This document shows, piece after piece, positions 1 to 8,431 of a DNA stretch of 64,000 nucleotides (positions are counted from its first letter, which is position 1; each line of letters opens with the position of its first letter). The translations under genes and the position numbers were made by a program. Under the pieces are notes generated by a model. That model ran no database searches, was not told the DNA's origin, and worked only from the letters and a program-made list of their open reading frames with translations. The stretch is from Gammaproteobacteria bacterium (GTDB lineage: Bacteria; Pseudomonadota; Gammaproteobacteria; Burkholderiales; Thiobacillaceae), in NCBI GenBank assembly GCA_018820765.1, contig JAHJNN010000005.1, forward strand, positions 62,001 through 126,000. The letters run 5' to 3'.

Positions 1-950
1 TAGCCGTGACTGTCGAAGCCGGTGACACAGGCGATTTCCTGCACGCGGCGTGCATGGCCGCGTCCGGAGAGGTAGACGATGACGTTGACCGCTTCCGCGA
101 TCAGCGCACGCGGTGGCGTCACCGCGACTTCGAGAATCAGCTGTTCCAGCCGCAGCAGCGCGCCCGCGGCGGAACCGGCATGGACGGTGGCGATGCCGCC
201 TGGATGGCCGGTGCCCCATGCCTTGAGCAGGTCCAGCGCTTCGGCGCCGCGCACTTCACCGACGACGATGCGGTCCGGGCGCAGCCGCAGCGTCGAGCGC
301 ACCAGCTCGGTCATGGTCACGACACCCGCGCGGGTGCGCAGCGGGACGTGATCGCGTGCCGTGCATTGCAGCTCCACCGTGTCCTCCAGCACGATCACGC
401 GGTCACCGATGGCGGCGATCTCGTCGAGCAGGGCGTTCGCCAGCGTGGTCTTGCCGGTGCTGGTGCCGCCTGCGATCAGGATGTTCTGGCGTTCGCGCAC
501 CGCGTTGCGCAGGAATGCAGTCTGAATGTCTGTCAGGACGCCGTCGGCCACGTAGGCGTCAAGCCGGATCAGGCCGACTGCGCGCTTGCGCATCGCGAAG
601 ACCGGCCCCGGCGTCACCGGCGGCAGCGCACCCTCGAAACGTTCGCCGGTCTCCGGCAGCTCGGCGGACAGCAGCGGCTTGCCCGCATGCACCTCGGCGC
701 ACACATGCGCCGCGACCAGGCGGATGATGCGTTCGCCATCGGTGGGGGTGAGGCGGATACCCAGCGGTTCGCGGCCGCTGCCCAGCCGATCCACCCACAG
801 CAGACCGTCCGGGTTCAGCATGACCTCCACCACGTCGGGGTCGTCCAGGGCACTGGCGATGTCCGGCCCCATGGCCGTGCGCAGCATGCGCACGCGACGC
901 TCCTGCGCCAGCGAGACCGACACGTCATGATCACGCAGTACGCAGCTCAT
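1..950 (-). CDS. trbB: TrbB, conjugal transfer ATPase (3' end cut by window edge)
   Basis: This is the secretion ATPase (VirB11 family) that powers assembly of the mating-pair type IV secretion channel at the inner membrane. Reading the minus strand from the ATG at 950 gives a continuous frame of 316 codons to the window edge. It contains a Walker A loop (GGTSTGKTTLANAL), a downstream DRIVVGEVRG box and the HPGGIATVHAG segment typical of VirB11/TrbB. The ORF track missed it because it runs off the edge. The start overlaps the stop of the CopG-like gene as ATGA, so the two are translationally coupled. traG lies upstream, as in Tn4371-type elements, and the remaining trb genes should follow outside the window. 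Confidence 0.93.
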   Translation of the reverse strand, partial: MSCVLRDHDVSVSLAQERRVRMLRTAMGPDIASALDDPDVVEVMLNPDGLLWVDRLGSGREPLGIRLTPTDGERIIRLVAAHVCAEVHAGKPLLSAELPETGERFEGALPPVTPGPVFAMRKRAVGLIRLDAYVADGVLTDIQTAFLRNAVRERQNILIAGGTSTGKTTLANALLDEIAAIGDRVIVLEDTVELQCTARDHVPLRTRAGVVTMTELVRSTLRLRPDRIVVGEVRGAEALDLLKAWGTGHPGGIATVHAGSAAGALLRLEQLILEVAVTPPRALIAEAVNVIVYLSGRGHARRVQEIACVTGFDSHG

Positions 951-1435
951 GACGGGACTGCTCCTGATTCGTCGTCAGAGGGCGCTTCGCTCGGGTTGGT
1001 TTTGTCGTGGGTGAAGAGCTGGCTCTGATCGGGCTGGATTTCCTCGACCACATCCTTGACCAGGCTGCGTCCGCGCAGCAGGTGCCGGCCGAGCTGTTCG
1101 ATGAACTGCTCGAAGCGCGCACGGCCCTGGGCGCGTGCCGCTTCCTGATGCGCTTCCGGTACCGGCGTGCTGACGGTGAGGAAGTAGCGTACATACAGCG
1201 CCAGCGTCTCGATCAGGATGTTCTGGTCGCGCTCCAGCTTGTCGAACTGGCGCGACAAGCGATCCAGCCGTTTGGCGATGGCTGCTTCGCGCTGGTCGCC
1301 GAAATCCGGCGACAGAAACGAGGCCAGCGCGGCGGCGACGATCGAGGACTTGGACAAGCCCTTCATGGTCGCCAGCTCGTCGAGCCGCCTGGCGTGCTCG
1401 GGTTCGATGAAGAGGTTCAGGCGGGTGCGGCTCAT
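947..1435 (-). CDS. CopG/ribbon-helix-helix family protein of the transfer region
   Basis: A 162-residue protein whose first 45 residues look like a ribbon-helix-helix DNA-binding domain: a basic strand (SRTRLNLFIEP), then two helices ending in KGLSKSSIVAAAL. A long charged helical region and an acidic tail follow. It sits between traG and trbB with 4-bp overlaps on both sides, the position usually held by a CopG-like gene in Tn4371-type ICEs. Its role is probably regulation of the trb operon or a relaxosome accessory function, which is inference from fold and place. There is no enzymatic motif. Confidence 0.8.
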   Translation of the reverse strand: MSRTRLNLFIEPEHARRLDELATMKGLSKSSIVAAALASFLSPDFGDQREAAIAKRLDRLSRQFDKLERDQNILIETLALYVRYFLTVSTPVPEAHQEAARAQGRARFEQFIEQLGRHLLRGRSLVKDVVEEIQPDQSQLFTHDKTNPSEAPSDDESGAVPS

Positions 1436-3429
1436 AGCGCGATCCCGTCATCAGGGTCGAGCGCCGCCAGCCGCGCCGTACGTTGCAGGCTCGGATCGAG
1501 CTGGGCGGGCAAGGGCAGCGGCAGGTCGTCGTCATCGAGGAGACTCAGATCGTCTGCCGCGTGTTCGGGCACCGATGTGACCGAAACTTCGGCCAGTTCC
1601 GGCTGCTGCTGGTGACCGCCGTCGTCGTTGGCCTCACCGTGTGCGGGGAAGACCACACCAGAAATCGGTGCAGCGGGGAGGGCCCGTCCGCTCCAGTCGT
1701 CGGGCCGTGGCGCCGGACCATCGGCATAGTGACCCTGCACAAGTTGGGGTGGCGCCTGGATGCGCGTCTTGAAATTCGCATCGAGGTAGTAGCGAATTTT
1801 CTGGGCCTTGATCGGTGGATGGCCGGACACCATCACCACCTCGTCATCGGGAGGCAACTGCATGACCTCGCCAGGCGTGAGCAGCGGCCGTGCGGTTTCC
1901 TGCCGCGACACCATCAGGTGACCGAGCCACGGTGCCAGTCGGTGGCCCGCGTAGTTGCGCTGTGCGCGCAGTTCGGTGGCGGTGCCCAAGGCTTCCGATA
2001 TGCGCTTGGCGGTGCGTTCGTCGTTGGTGGCGAACGTGATGCGCACATGGCAGTTGTCGAGGATGGAATGGTTCTGGCCGTAGGCCTTGTCGATCTGGTT
2101 GAGCGACTGTGCGATCAGGAAGGCACGCAACCCGTAGCCCGCCATGAAGGCCAGCGCCGACTCGAAGAAATCCAGCCGACCCAGAGCCGGAAACTCGTCC
2201 AGCATCAGCAGCAGCTTGTGGCGGCGCGCGATGCCGTCGCTGCCGTCGAGAGATTCGGTGAGGCGCCGTCCGATCTGGTTGAGGATCAGGCGGATCAGCG
2301 GCTTGGTGCGGCTGATGTCGGACGGCGGCACCACCAGGTAAAGCGATACCGGATGAGCGGCATCGATCAGGTCGGCGATACGCCAGTCGCAGCGCGACGT
2401 CACTTCAGCCACCGTGGGATCGCGGTACAGGCCGAGGAAACTCATCGCGGTGGACAGCACACCCGAGCGCTCGTTGTCACTCTTGTTGAGCACTTCGCGT
2501 GCGGCAGACGCGACAACCGGGTGCGGTGCATCGCCGAGATGGTGCGTCGTCATCATCCGGTGCAACGTGACCTCGAACGGGCAGGCCGGATCGGACAGGA
2601 AGTTGGCGACGCCGCGCAATGTTTTATCGTCGGCGGCGTAGAGCACATGCAGGATCGCGCCGACCAACAGGGCGTGGGAAGTCTTTTCCCAATGGTTGCG
2701 CCGCTCCAGCGCGCCTTCGGGATCGACCAGGATGTCGGCGATGTTCTGCACGTCGCGTACTTCGTGCATGCCACGCCGCACTTCAAGCAGCGGGTTGTAG
2801 GCAGCCGAGCGCGCATCGGTCGGGTTGAACAGCAGACAGTGCGAGAAGCGCGAGCGCCAGCCGGCGGTCAAGTTCCAGTTCTCGCCCTTGATGTCGTGGA
2901 TGACGGCGGAGCCGGGCCAGGAGAGCAGGGTAGGGATGACCAGACCGACACCCTTGCCGGATCGGGTGGGCGCGAAGGCCATCACATGCTCGGGGCCTTC
3001 GTGGCGCAGGTAGTCTCCGTCCTTGCGGCCGAGGAACACGCCAGACGAGCCAGTCAGCCCGGAACGTCGGATTTCAGCGGGCAGAGCCCAGCGTGCCGAA
3101 CCGTAGGTCGTGACCAGCCTGGACTGCCGTGCGCGCCACACCGACATCACAATGGCGACAAGGGCACCGGCGAAGCCGCTGCATGCCGCGATGGCACCGC
3201 CGCGCAGGAAGATGTTGGGCGCATAGGCATCGAAGAAGTACCACCACTCGAACAGCTTCCACGGGTGATAGACGGGCATACCGAGCAGGTCGAACCACGG
3301 CATGCCGAGTCGCATCTGGTATCCCAGTGCAGCCGCCGTCCACTGGGTGGCACTCCATAGCCCCAGTAATACGATGGTAAACACCATCATGATCTGGCCA
3401 GTCAGCACGCCGGTCGGCACCATGCCCAC
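1432..3429 (-). CDS. traG: TraG, type IV coupling protein
   Basis: This is a VirD4/TraG-type coupling ATPase that delivers the relaxase-DNA complex to the conjugation channel at the inner membrane. The 665 residues begin with hydrophobic segments at about 8-35 and 75-105. The cytoplasmic ATPase follows, with Walker A (PTRSGKGVGLVIPT) near 153-166 and a Walker B-like LLLMLDEFPALG near 405-416. The C-terminal 100 residues are acidic and proline-rich. Length and order match TraG of Tn4371-like elements. The frame overlaps the CopG-like gene by 4 bp. The initiator ATG at 3429 is preceded by a GGAGG on the minus strand. Confidence 0.95.
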   Translation of the reverse strand: MGMVPTGVLTGQIMMVFTIVLLGLWSATQWTAAALGYQMRLGMPWFDLLGMPVYHPWKLFEWWYFFDAYAPNIFLRGGAIAACSGFAGALVAIVMSVWRARQSRLVTTYGSARWALPAEIRRSGLTGSSGVFLGRKDGDYLRHEGPEHVMAFAPTRSGKGVGLVIPTLLSWPGSAVIHDIKGENWNLTAGWRSRFSHCLLFNPTDARSAAYNPLLEVRRGMHEVRDVQNIADILVDPEGALERRNHWEKTSHALLVGAILHVLYAADDKTLRGVANFLSDPACPFEVTLHRMMTTHHLGDAPHPVVASAAREVLNKSDNERSGVLSTAMSFLGLYRDPTVAEVTSRCDWRIADLIDAAHPVSLYLVVPPSDISRTKPLIRLILNQIGRRLTESLDGSDGIARRHKLLLMLDEFPALGRLDFFESALAFMAGYGLRAFLIAQSLNQIDKAYGQNHSILDNCHVRITFATNDERTAKRISEALGTATELRAQRNYAGHRLAPWLGHLMVSRQETARPLLTPGEVMQLPPDDEVVMVSGHPPIKAQKIRYYLDANFKTRIQAPPQLVQGHYADGPAPRPDDWSGRALPAAPISGVVFPAHGEANDDGGHQQQPELAEVSVTSVPEHAADDLSLLDDDDLPLPLPAQLDPSLQRTARLAALDPDDGIAL

Positions 3430-4234
3430 CCCCTCCTGTGGATTACTCGATCCAGTCCCTCGACGTGCCGTCGGTGCGGCACCCGCGAATCAGGATCGGC
3501 CTGTTGTCAAGGTTCGGGCGGCGCCGATCCAGCACCGCTTTTGACATCACAAGTTTGAGAGCACCGCGCACAGGAGAAAACCTGCTCCGGCGAAAATCAG
3601 CCAAGAGGGGAGTGCAGCGATGATTGTTGCTGTCACGGTCAGTGACGCTCGTCCGTCGGCTCGAACGGACGACTTGCAACCAAGCGCGGCTATAAGGCGG
3701 GACTTCACCTTTGACGCGGCCTTTGATTGAGATTTCGCCCGGGCCGTGCGCCAGCGGTTTCCCCTCCGATTGTTTGATTGGGAGGGTAAGTAAATGGCGT
3801 GACGGTCATGTGCACAATTGTTTATCGCTGCATGACCCGAACGGCCCTTGAACTAAAGTTGTATTGACAGGTTTTAGTTTGGCGAAACTGTCAGGTTCAC
3901 GTGGCTTGGCACGCTAATTCAGTTTCCTGAGGTGGCTTTCTGGAGCATTGGCTCACTTAACCGTCACTACTTGCTATGAGGGGCCATTGGCAGGGCAGAA
4001 AATCTCAACGAATGAACGTCTGCCCTTGCTAGAAGCTGACGCTTACCACTGACGCTTCAGGTATTTCCTCCTTGGGCTCAGCCGAAGGTCAAGAAGAACT
4101 GCGCGTACAGTGGCAGTAGGACTTATTGCCGCCAAAAATCGCGCATCAGGCCTGCATCGCGGCTGTCGCCGAGTGCAAATTATGGACGGGTGCGCTCACC
4201 CTCGTGCAAAACCATCTGGTGGACAGGCGATAGC
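3430..4234 (+). other. Gap between traG and the restriction-like module
   Basis: About 800 bases without a convincing gene. On the minus strand a frame ending near 3548 reads into a hydrophobic stretch (IIAALPSWLIFAGAGF) but has no clear start, so it may be the remnant of a small membrane protein. The base composition becomes visibly more AT-rich than traG, which suggests this is the edge where the defence module was inserted into the conjugation backbone. Confidence 0.4.
3865..3893. repeat. Imperfect inverted repeat in the traG-dcm gap
   Basis: The arms are TGACAGGTTT and AAACTGTCA, nine paired bases with one bulged G around a short loop. The left arm includes a TTGACA hexamer. It could be an operator or a hairpin at the edge of the inserted module; no function can be assigned. 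Confidence 0.35.
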
Positions 4235-4268
4235 TTGTTCAAAGGGACATTTATTGGGCATAATGTCC
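4235..4268 (+). promoter_or_regulatory. Candidate promoter and operator of the methyltransferase gene
   Basis: A promoter-like pair, TTGTTC (4235-4240) and CATAAT (4259-4264), with an 18-base spacer, lies about 35 bases before the GTG start. A perfect 7-bp inverted repeat, GGACATT-N10-AATGTCC (4245-4268), covers the spacer and -10 box. Several C5 methyltransferases with an N-terminal HTH repress their own promoters through such repeats. That makes autoregulation likely here, but this is inference. Confidence 0.5.
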
Positions 4269-4297
4269 ACTGTTTGTCCCGGCGACTGGAGAATGTA

Positions 4298-5554
4298 GTG
4301 GGGAACCCGTCCGAGATATTGGATCTACTTGCCGACCTGCGTAAGCGCATGACCCAAAAAGAAATTGCCAATCTGCTTCAGGTCGATTCCAAAACGGTTT
4401 CACGCTGGGTGACGGGCAAGGTGCAACCACCGGCCATTGTTGGATTGGCGCTTGCGGAAATTCTTCGACGCCCGGAATTGTCATCCCATCAGCCTCATGG
4501 AGATGGGGCCGATTTCACCTTCATAGACCTCTTCGCCGGGATCGGCGGGATCCGGCTGGGCTTTCAGCGCCAAGGCGGACGGTGTGTCTTCACCAGCGAA
4601 TGGAATGCTTGGTCGCAGAAGACCTACGCCGCGAATTTTGGAGACGACCATCCGATCAATGGCGACATTACCCAGATCGACGCTAAGGACGTGCCCGATC
4701 ACGATATCCTCTTGGCGGGCTTCCCCTGCCAGCCATTCAGCATCGCTGGGGTTTCAAAGAAGAACTCCCTAGGCCGCGCCCACGGTTTCGCTTGTGAGAC
4801 GCAGGGGACACTTTTCTTTGATGTGGCACGCATCATCAGTGAGAAAAACCCCAAGGCCTTCCTGCTTGAAAACGTCAAGAACCTAGTTTCCCACGACAAG
4901 GGGCGCACGTTCGACGTCATCATGCGCACACTCCGCGATGAACTGGGATATAAGGTTGAGGCACGCGTTATTGACGCCCGGCGCTTTGTTCCTCAACACC
5001 GTGAGCGGATCGTCATCGTTGGTTTCCGCGAGGACACCGGGTTCTCGTTTGATGATCTTAACTTGCCGGACGAAGGGCCCAAACTATCCTCAATCCTTCA
5101 CCCGGAGGATGGCAGCGAAGCGCCCGAGGAGCCATTCACGACCGGCCAAAAGGCAAAGGTTTCGGAGAAATACATCCTTACGGACAATTTGTGGGCGTAT
5201 CTCAAGGGTTACGCCGCCAAGCACAAGGCTGCCGGCAACGGATTCGGATTCGGACTAGTAACACCTGACATGGTTTCTCGCACCTTGTCTGCACGCTATT
5301 ACAAGGATGGTTCAGAAATCCTGGTGTCGAGAGGAAAAAACAGAAATCCGAGACGACTTACGCCACGAGAGTGCGCCCGGCTGATGGGATTCCCGGCGGA
5401 CTGGAAGATCCCTGTTTCTGACATGCAAGCCTACAAGCAGTTTGGTAATGCTGTGGCCGTTCCAGTGTTCCAGGCGGTAGCTGCAATGATGAAGCCGCAT
5501 GTTCTCGCGCTGGCCGAACAAGAGGCCGGTACGCCAAGGCTTTTCGCCGCCTGA
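4298..5554 (+). CDS. DNA cytosine-5 methyltransferase with N-terminal HTH (Dcm-like)
   Basis: This transfers a methyl group from S-adenosylmethionine to C5 of cytosine in a specific DNA site. The first ~60 residues form an HTH ([20 protein letters not shown]). The catalytic domain then shows motif I ([10 protein letters not shown]), motif IV (GFPCQPFS, with the catalytic Cys), motif VI (ENVKNL), motif VIII ([11 protein letters not shown]) and motif X (GNAVAVPV). The track ORF begins at 4190. I prefer the GTG at 4298, which has a GGAG six bases upstream and leaves the promoter/operator outside the gene; the protein is then 418 aa. vsr follows with a TGATG overlap. Together with Vsr and an EcoRII-N partner, a CCWGG-like target is plausible but unproven. 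Confidence 0.93.
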   Translation: MGNPSEILDLLADLRKRMTQKEIANLLQVDSKTVSRWVTGKVQPPAIVGLALAEILRRPELSSHQPHGDGADFTFIDLFAGIGGIRLGFQRQGGRCVFTSEWNAWSQKTYAANFGDDHPINGDITQIDAKDVPDHDILLAGFPCQPFSIAGVSKKNSLGRAHGFACETQGTLFFDVARIISEKNPKAFLLENVKNLVSHDKGRTFDVIMRTLRDELGYKVEARVIDARRFVPQHRERIVIVGFREDTGFSFDDLNLPDEGPKLSSILHPEDGSEAPEEPFTTGQKAKVSEKYILTDNLWAYLKGYAAKHKAAGNGFGFGLVTPDMVSRTLSARYYKDGSEILVSRGKNRNPRRLTPRECARLMGFPADWKIPVSDMQAYKQFGNAVAVPVFQAVAAMMKPHVLALAEQEAGTPRLFAA

Positions 5555-6102
5555 TGACTGACATTGTCAGCCCGGCCGTTCGCAGCAGGATGATGTCGGG
5601 CATCCGGAGCAAAAATACCGGCCCGGAAATCTCAGTTCGAAAGGCACTGCATCGAAAGGGACTCCGCTACAGGCTTCATGCTAGGGATCTACCCGGCAAA
5701 CCTGACATCACACTGCCGCGTCATCGTGCAGTAGTGTTTGTACATGGATGCTTCTGGCATGGCCACGACTGTGCCTTGTTCAGACTGCCAGCGACCCGGA
5801 CAGACTTCTGGAAAGAAAAGATCGAGCGCAACCAAGCCAATGACCGAAAGGCGGTTGATTCACTTTTGGCTGCTGGCTGGCGCGTTGCGATCGTATGGGA
5901 GTGCGCATTACACGGCAAGGATTTTCCGGACAACCTTGCTTCCGAGTTGTCAGACTGGATAACACATCACCAGGGTGCCGATAGGCTTGAGATTCGGGGT
6001 TACCATCGCACCATGTCAACAACAGATTCATCGACGGTGCTGCTGCCAAAGAACGAAAATGCAGCCAGGAAAAAACAAGACGACACTCGTGCCAGCAGAT
6101 AA
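5554..6102 (+). CDS. vsr: Vsr, very short patch repair endonuclease
   Basis: This nicks DNA 5' of a T:G mismatch produced when 5-methylcytosine deaminates, starting repair next to Dcm-type methylation sites. The sequence opens with the typical VRSRMMSGIRSKNTGPE block. Asp51 in KPDITLP and the HGCFWHGH stretch (His64, His69) fall at the same positions as the catalytic residues of the E. coli enzyme. The core ends near residue 140. A basic tail of about 40 residues extends into the start of the helicase gene, an overlap of over 40 bp. It is coupled to the methyltransferase by a 1-base stop/start overlap. Confidence 0.95.
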   Translation: MTDIVSPAVRSRMMSGIRSKNTGPEISVRKALHRKGLRYRLHARDLPGKPDITLPRHRAVVFVHGCFWHGHDCALFRLPATRTDFWKEKIERNQANDRKAVDSLLAAGWRVAIVWECALHGKDFPDNLASELSDWITHHQGADRLEIRGYHRTMSTTDSSTVLLPKNENAARKKQDDTRASR

Positions 6103-8002
6103 CCAAGCTCGCTGGACCGTGGATTCCAGCCTCAATCGTATTGTGCTTGTCACGGGGTCCGGTCAGATCGAACCCGTTGCCTTGGATATTTGGGATGCAG
6201 AATTCGGCGCAATAACAAATGTTGCGGGCTATAGGGTTGTTCGTCCGTCAGAAGACTTGCCCTTAATAGAGTTTTCCAGGTTTCCGCTGGAATTGTCACT
6301 GACAGCCCGAGGATCCATGGTCTCCGGGCTGAATGTGGCGCTAACGGGAAAATCGGGGAAATCGACAATAGACATTCCGAATCCAGCGCCGGCCCAAGTT
6401 CTCTCGGATGGATGCTGGACCCTGATTGAGTGCGAGACCATAGACGAACTGGAGCAGGTCTTATCTGCAAAAGGCATTGCTATTCCAGGGAAGATAAATA
6501 TCGGCCAGCTGATCTGGCTGCGGGGCAATAGTGATCTGCCGGTCCCGTTTGAAGACCGAACAGATGCACTCGAAGCATCAGTGGAAGGTCTTCCCCGGAT
6601 CGATGACCTAGGACTTCGACCAGGGACTCAGCTATATCCGTATCAGGAGTCAGGGGTGGCGTTTCTTGCGTCAGTTGCCCGAGAATCCATCGGGTGTGTC
6701 CTCGCCGATGAAATGGGGCTTGGCAAGACTTTGCAGGTGATCGCCCTGCTGTCGATAGAAACCACCGCAGGAAGAAGCCCCAGCCTTATCGTCTGCCCGG
6801 CAACACTCCTTGAAAACTGGCGCCGCGAGATTGTGGCATTTGCTCCCCAGCTCAAGACACTGCTTCACTCGGGTCCTAACCGGCCGGGTAGGCCTTCTGC
6901 ATTCTCGTCGTTCGATGTGGTGGTTACGTCATACGAGACAGCGGTCCGCGACGAACCACTGCTTTCCTCGGCAGAATGGAATGTCGTAGCCCTTGATGAA
7001 GCGCAAAACATCAAGAATCCCGATGCCCAGCGAACCCTTGCGGTCAAGGCATTGCCAAGAAGAGTATCCCTTGCCGTGACAGGCACTCCTGTCGAGAATC
7101 GACTTACCGACCTCTGGTCAATTTCTGATTTTGCGCTACCGCGACTCTTGGGTTCGAGACGCGATTTCGAATCTTCTTATGACGATACCCATGAAGACGC
7201 GGCGAAACTCGCTCCGGTTGTCGCACCGATCCTTCTCCGAAGGCGCGTAGCGGAAGTCGCCACAGATCTCCCCCCGCGTATTGATGTACCCCAAGCTGTG
7301 GCCATGACGCGCGGCATGGCAAAGCTCTACGAGGACATCCGGCAGCAGATAGCTGATTCCCACGGGAAAAGCGCGACCCTCGTTGCCTTGGGAAAGCTGC
7401 GGCAGTTCTGTTCCCACCCGATTCTTCTGGACATCTCTTGGGATGACCCGGCAGCGGGCATGCCGAAGTATCAGCGGCTCGTTGAAATCCTGGACGAGAT
7501 TTTCTCCCGGGGACAGAAGGCTCTTGTCTTCTCCGGTTTCACCGGGATGGCCGACATCCTGATGAAGGACATTCCTGAACGCTTTCCGTCGTGTTTTGCC
7601 GGTTTTATCGACGGGCGCGTGAGGGTAGAGGAACGCCAACCTTTGGTTGATCGTTTTACCGCGCACAGGGGGTATGGCTTTCTGGCACTCAATCCGAGGG
7701 CCGCAGGTGTCGGGCTCAATATCACTGCGGCAAATCATGTGATCCATTACAACCCGGAATGGAATCCGGCGTTGGAGGACCAAGCTTCTGCGAGAGCCCA
7801 CCGGAGGAGGCAGACCCTCCCGGTAACGATTCACCATCTCTATTTCGTTGATACGGTGGAAGAGGTGGTAATCGATCGCCTGAACCTGAAGCGGCAAATT
7901 GCCGGGGGCGCAGTGGTCGGCCACAATGGAGCCAGTGATGCTGCTGACATCGCAAGGGCATTGCAGATATCGCCATTCGCAAACGGGGACATGCTCGAAT
8001 GA
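6059..8002 (+). CDS. SNF2-family superfamily II DNA-dependent ATPase
   Basis: Probably a DNA translocase of the restriction-like module. The N-terminal ~190 residues are unassigned. The SNF2 core then shows the Q-like LYPYQESGVAFL, Walker A in DEMGLGKT, motif Ia (LIVCPATLLENW), DEAQ in place of DEAH (VALDEAQNIKN), TGTPVENR, and a C-terminal RecA lobe with VFSGFTGM. Motif VI reads ASARAHRRRQ, where RRRQ replaces the usual RxGQ. The track start at 5975 lies deep within vsr, so I chose the ATG at 6059 (647 aa). The gene after it overlaps by 4 bp. Iyer and Aravind described SNF2-type ATPases linked to bacterial MORC genes, which fits this setting. Confidence 0.88.
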   Translation: MQPGKNKTTLVPADNQARWTVDSSLNRIVLVTGSGQIEPVALDIWDAEFGAITNVAGYRVVRPSEDLPLIEFSRFPLELSLTARGSMVSGLNVALTGKSGKSTIDIPNPAPAQVLSDGCWTLIECETIDELEQVLSAKGIAIPGKINIGQLIWLRGNSDLPVPFEDRTDALEASVEGLPRIDDLGLRPGTQLYPYQESGVAFLASVARESIGCVLADEMGLGKTLQVIALLSIETTAGRSPSLIVCPATLLENWRREIVAFAPQLKTLLHSGPNRPGRPSAFSSFDVVVTSYETAVRDEPLLSSAEWNVVALDEAQNIKNPDAQRTLAVKALPRRVSLAVTGTPVENRLTDLWSISDFALPRLLGSRRDFESSYDDTHEDAAKLAPVVAPILLRRRVAEVATDLPPRIDVPQAVAMTRGMAKLYEDIRQQIADSHGKSATLVALGKLRQFCSHPILLDISWDDPAAGMPKYQRLVEILDEIFSRGQKALVFSGFTGMADILMKDIPERFPSCFAGFIDGRVRVEERQPLVDRFTAHRGYGFLALNPRAAGVGLNITAANHVIHYNPEWNPALEDQASARAHRRRQTLPVTIHHLYFVDTVEEVVIDRLNLKRQIAGGAVVGHNGASDAADIARALQISPFANGDMLE

Positions 8003-8424
8003 CCATCCTGAAGAAAATAACTAAGACACTTAGCGCCAACGACACCGGAGAAACTGGCGGACATCAGGCCGGAATCCTGATACCCAAGACGCCTGGCATC
8101 CTTTCGTTTTTTCCAGAACTCGATGCCTCAATCAAAAACCCCCGCATATCGTTATATTTCTTCGAAGAGGACGGTGTTACCAAATGGCCGTTCGAGTTCA
8201 TCTATTACAACGGAAAGTTTTTCGGGGGCACACGAAATGAATTTCGGCTGACCTGGATGACCCAGTATCTTCGTGCCAAGAATGCGAAGACCGGGGACAA
8301 GATTGAGATGCTGCTGGACAGCGATGGCCGTCGCCATATCGTCCTGAAGCGGGAGCAGGAGGTTGTTGAGGACGACGGGGTTATCAAACTCCGGGGGGGA
8401 TGGAAAGTCATCGAATTGAAGTGA
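7999..8424 (+). CDS. EcoRII-N / B3-like DNA-recognition protein
   Basis: A 141-residue protein whose N-terminal LSANDTGETGGHQAGILIP is the signature of the EcoRII N-terminal effector domain, a B3-type DNA-binding fold that reads the restriction target. A run of basic and aromatic strands follows (FFGGTRNEFRLTWM), and the protein stops where EcoRII would continue into its PD-(D/E)XK nuclease. It is therefore a recognition module with no nuclease. Overlaps with both neighbours suggest it acts as the specificity subunit for the SNF2, MORC and HNH proteins (inference). Family recognition is from the motif only. Confidence 0.75.
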   Translation: MTILKKITKTLSANDTGETGGHQAGILIPKTPGILSFFPELDASIKNPRISLYFFEEDGVTKWPFEFIYYNGKFFGGTRNEFRLTWMTQYLRAKNAKTGDKIEMLLDSDGRRHIVLKREQEVVEDDGVIKLRGGWKVIELK

Positions 8425-8431
8425 GAAAAAT

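Noticed and set aside
6-1028. 340-aa plus-strand ORF at the left edge
   Set aside because: It is antisense to trbB, which shows Walker A and HPGGIATVHAG on the minus strand.
1483-3360. 625-aa plus-strand ORF opposite traG
   Set aside because: It is the antisense shadow of a clear traG gene in GC-rich DNA and has no family motif.
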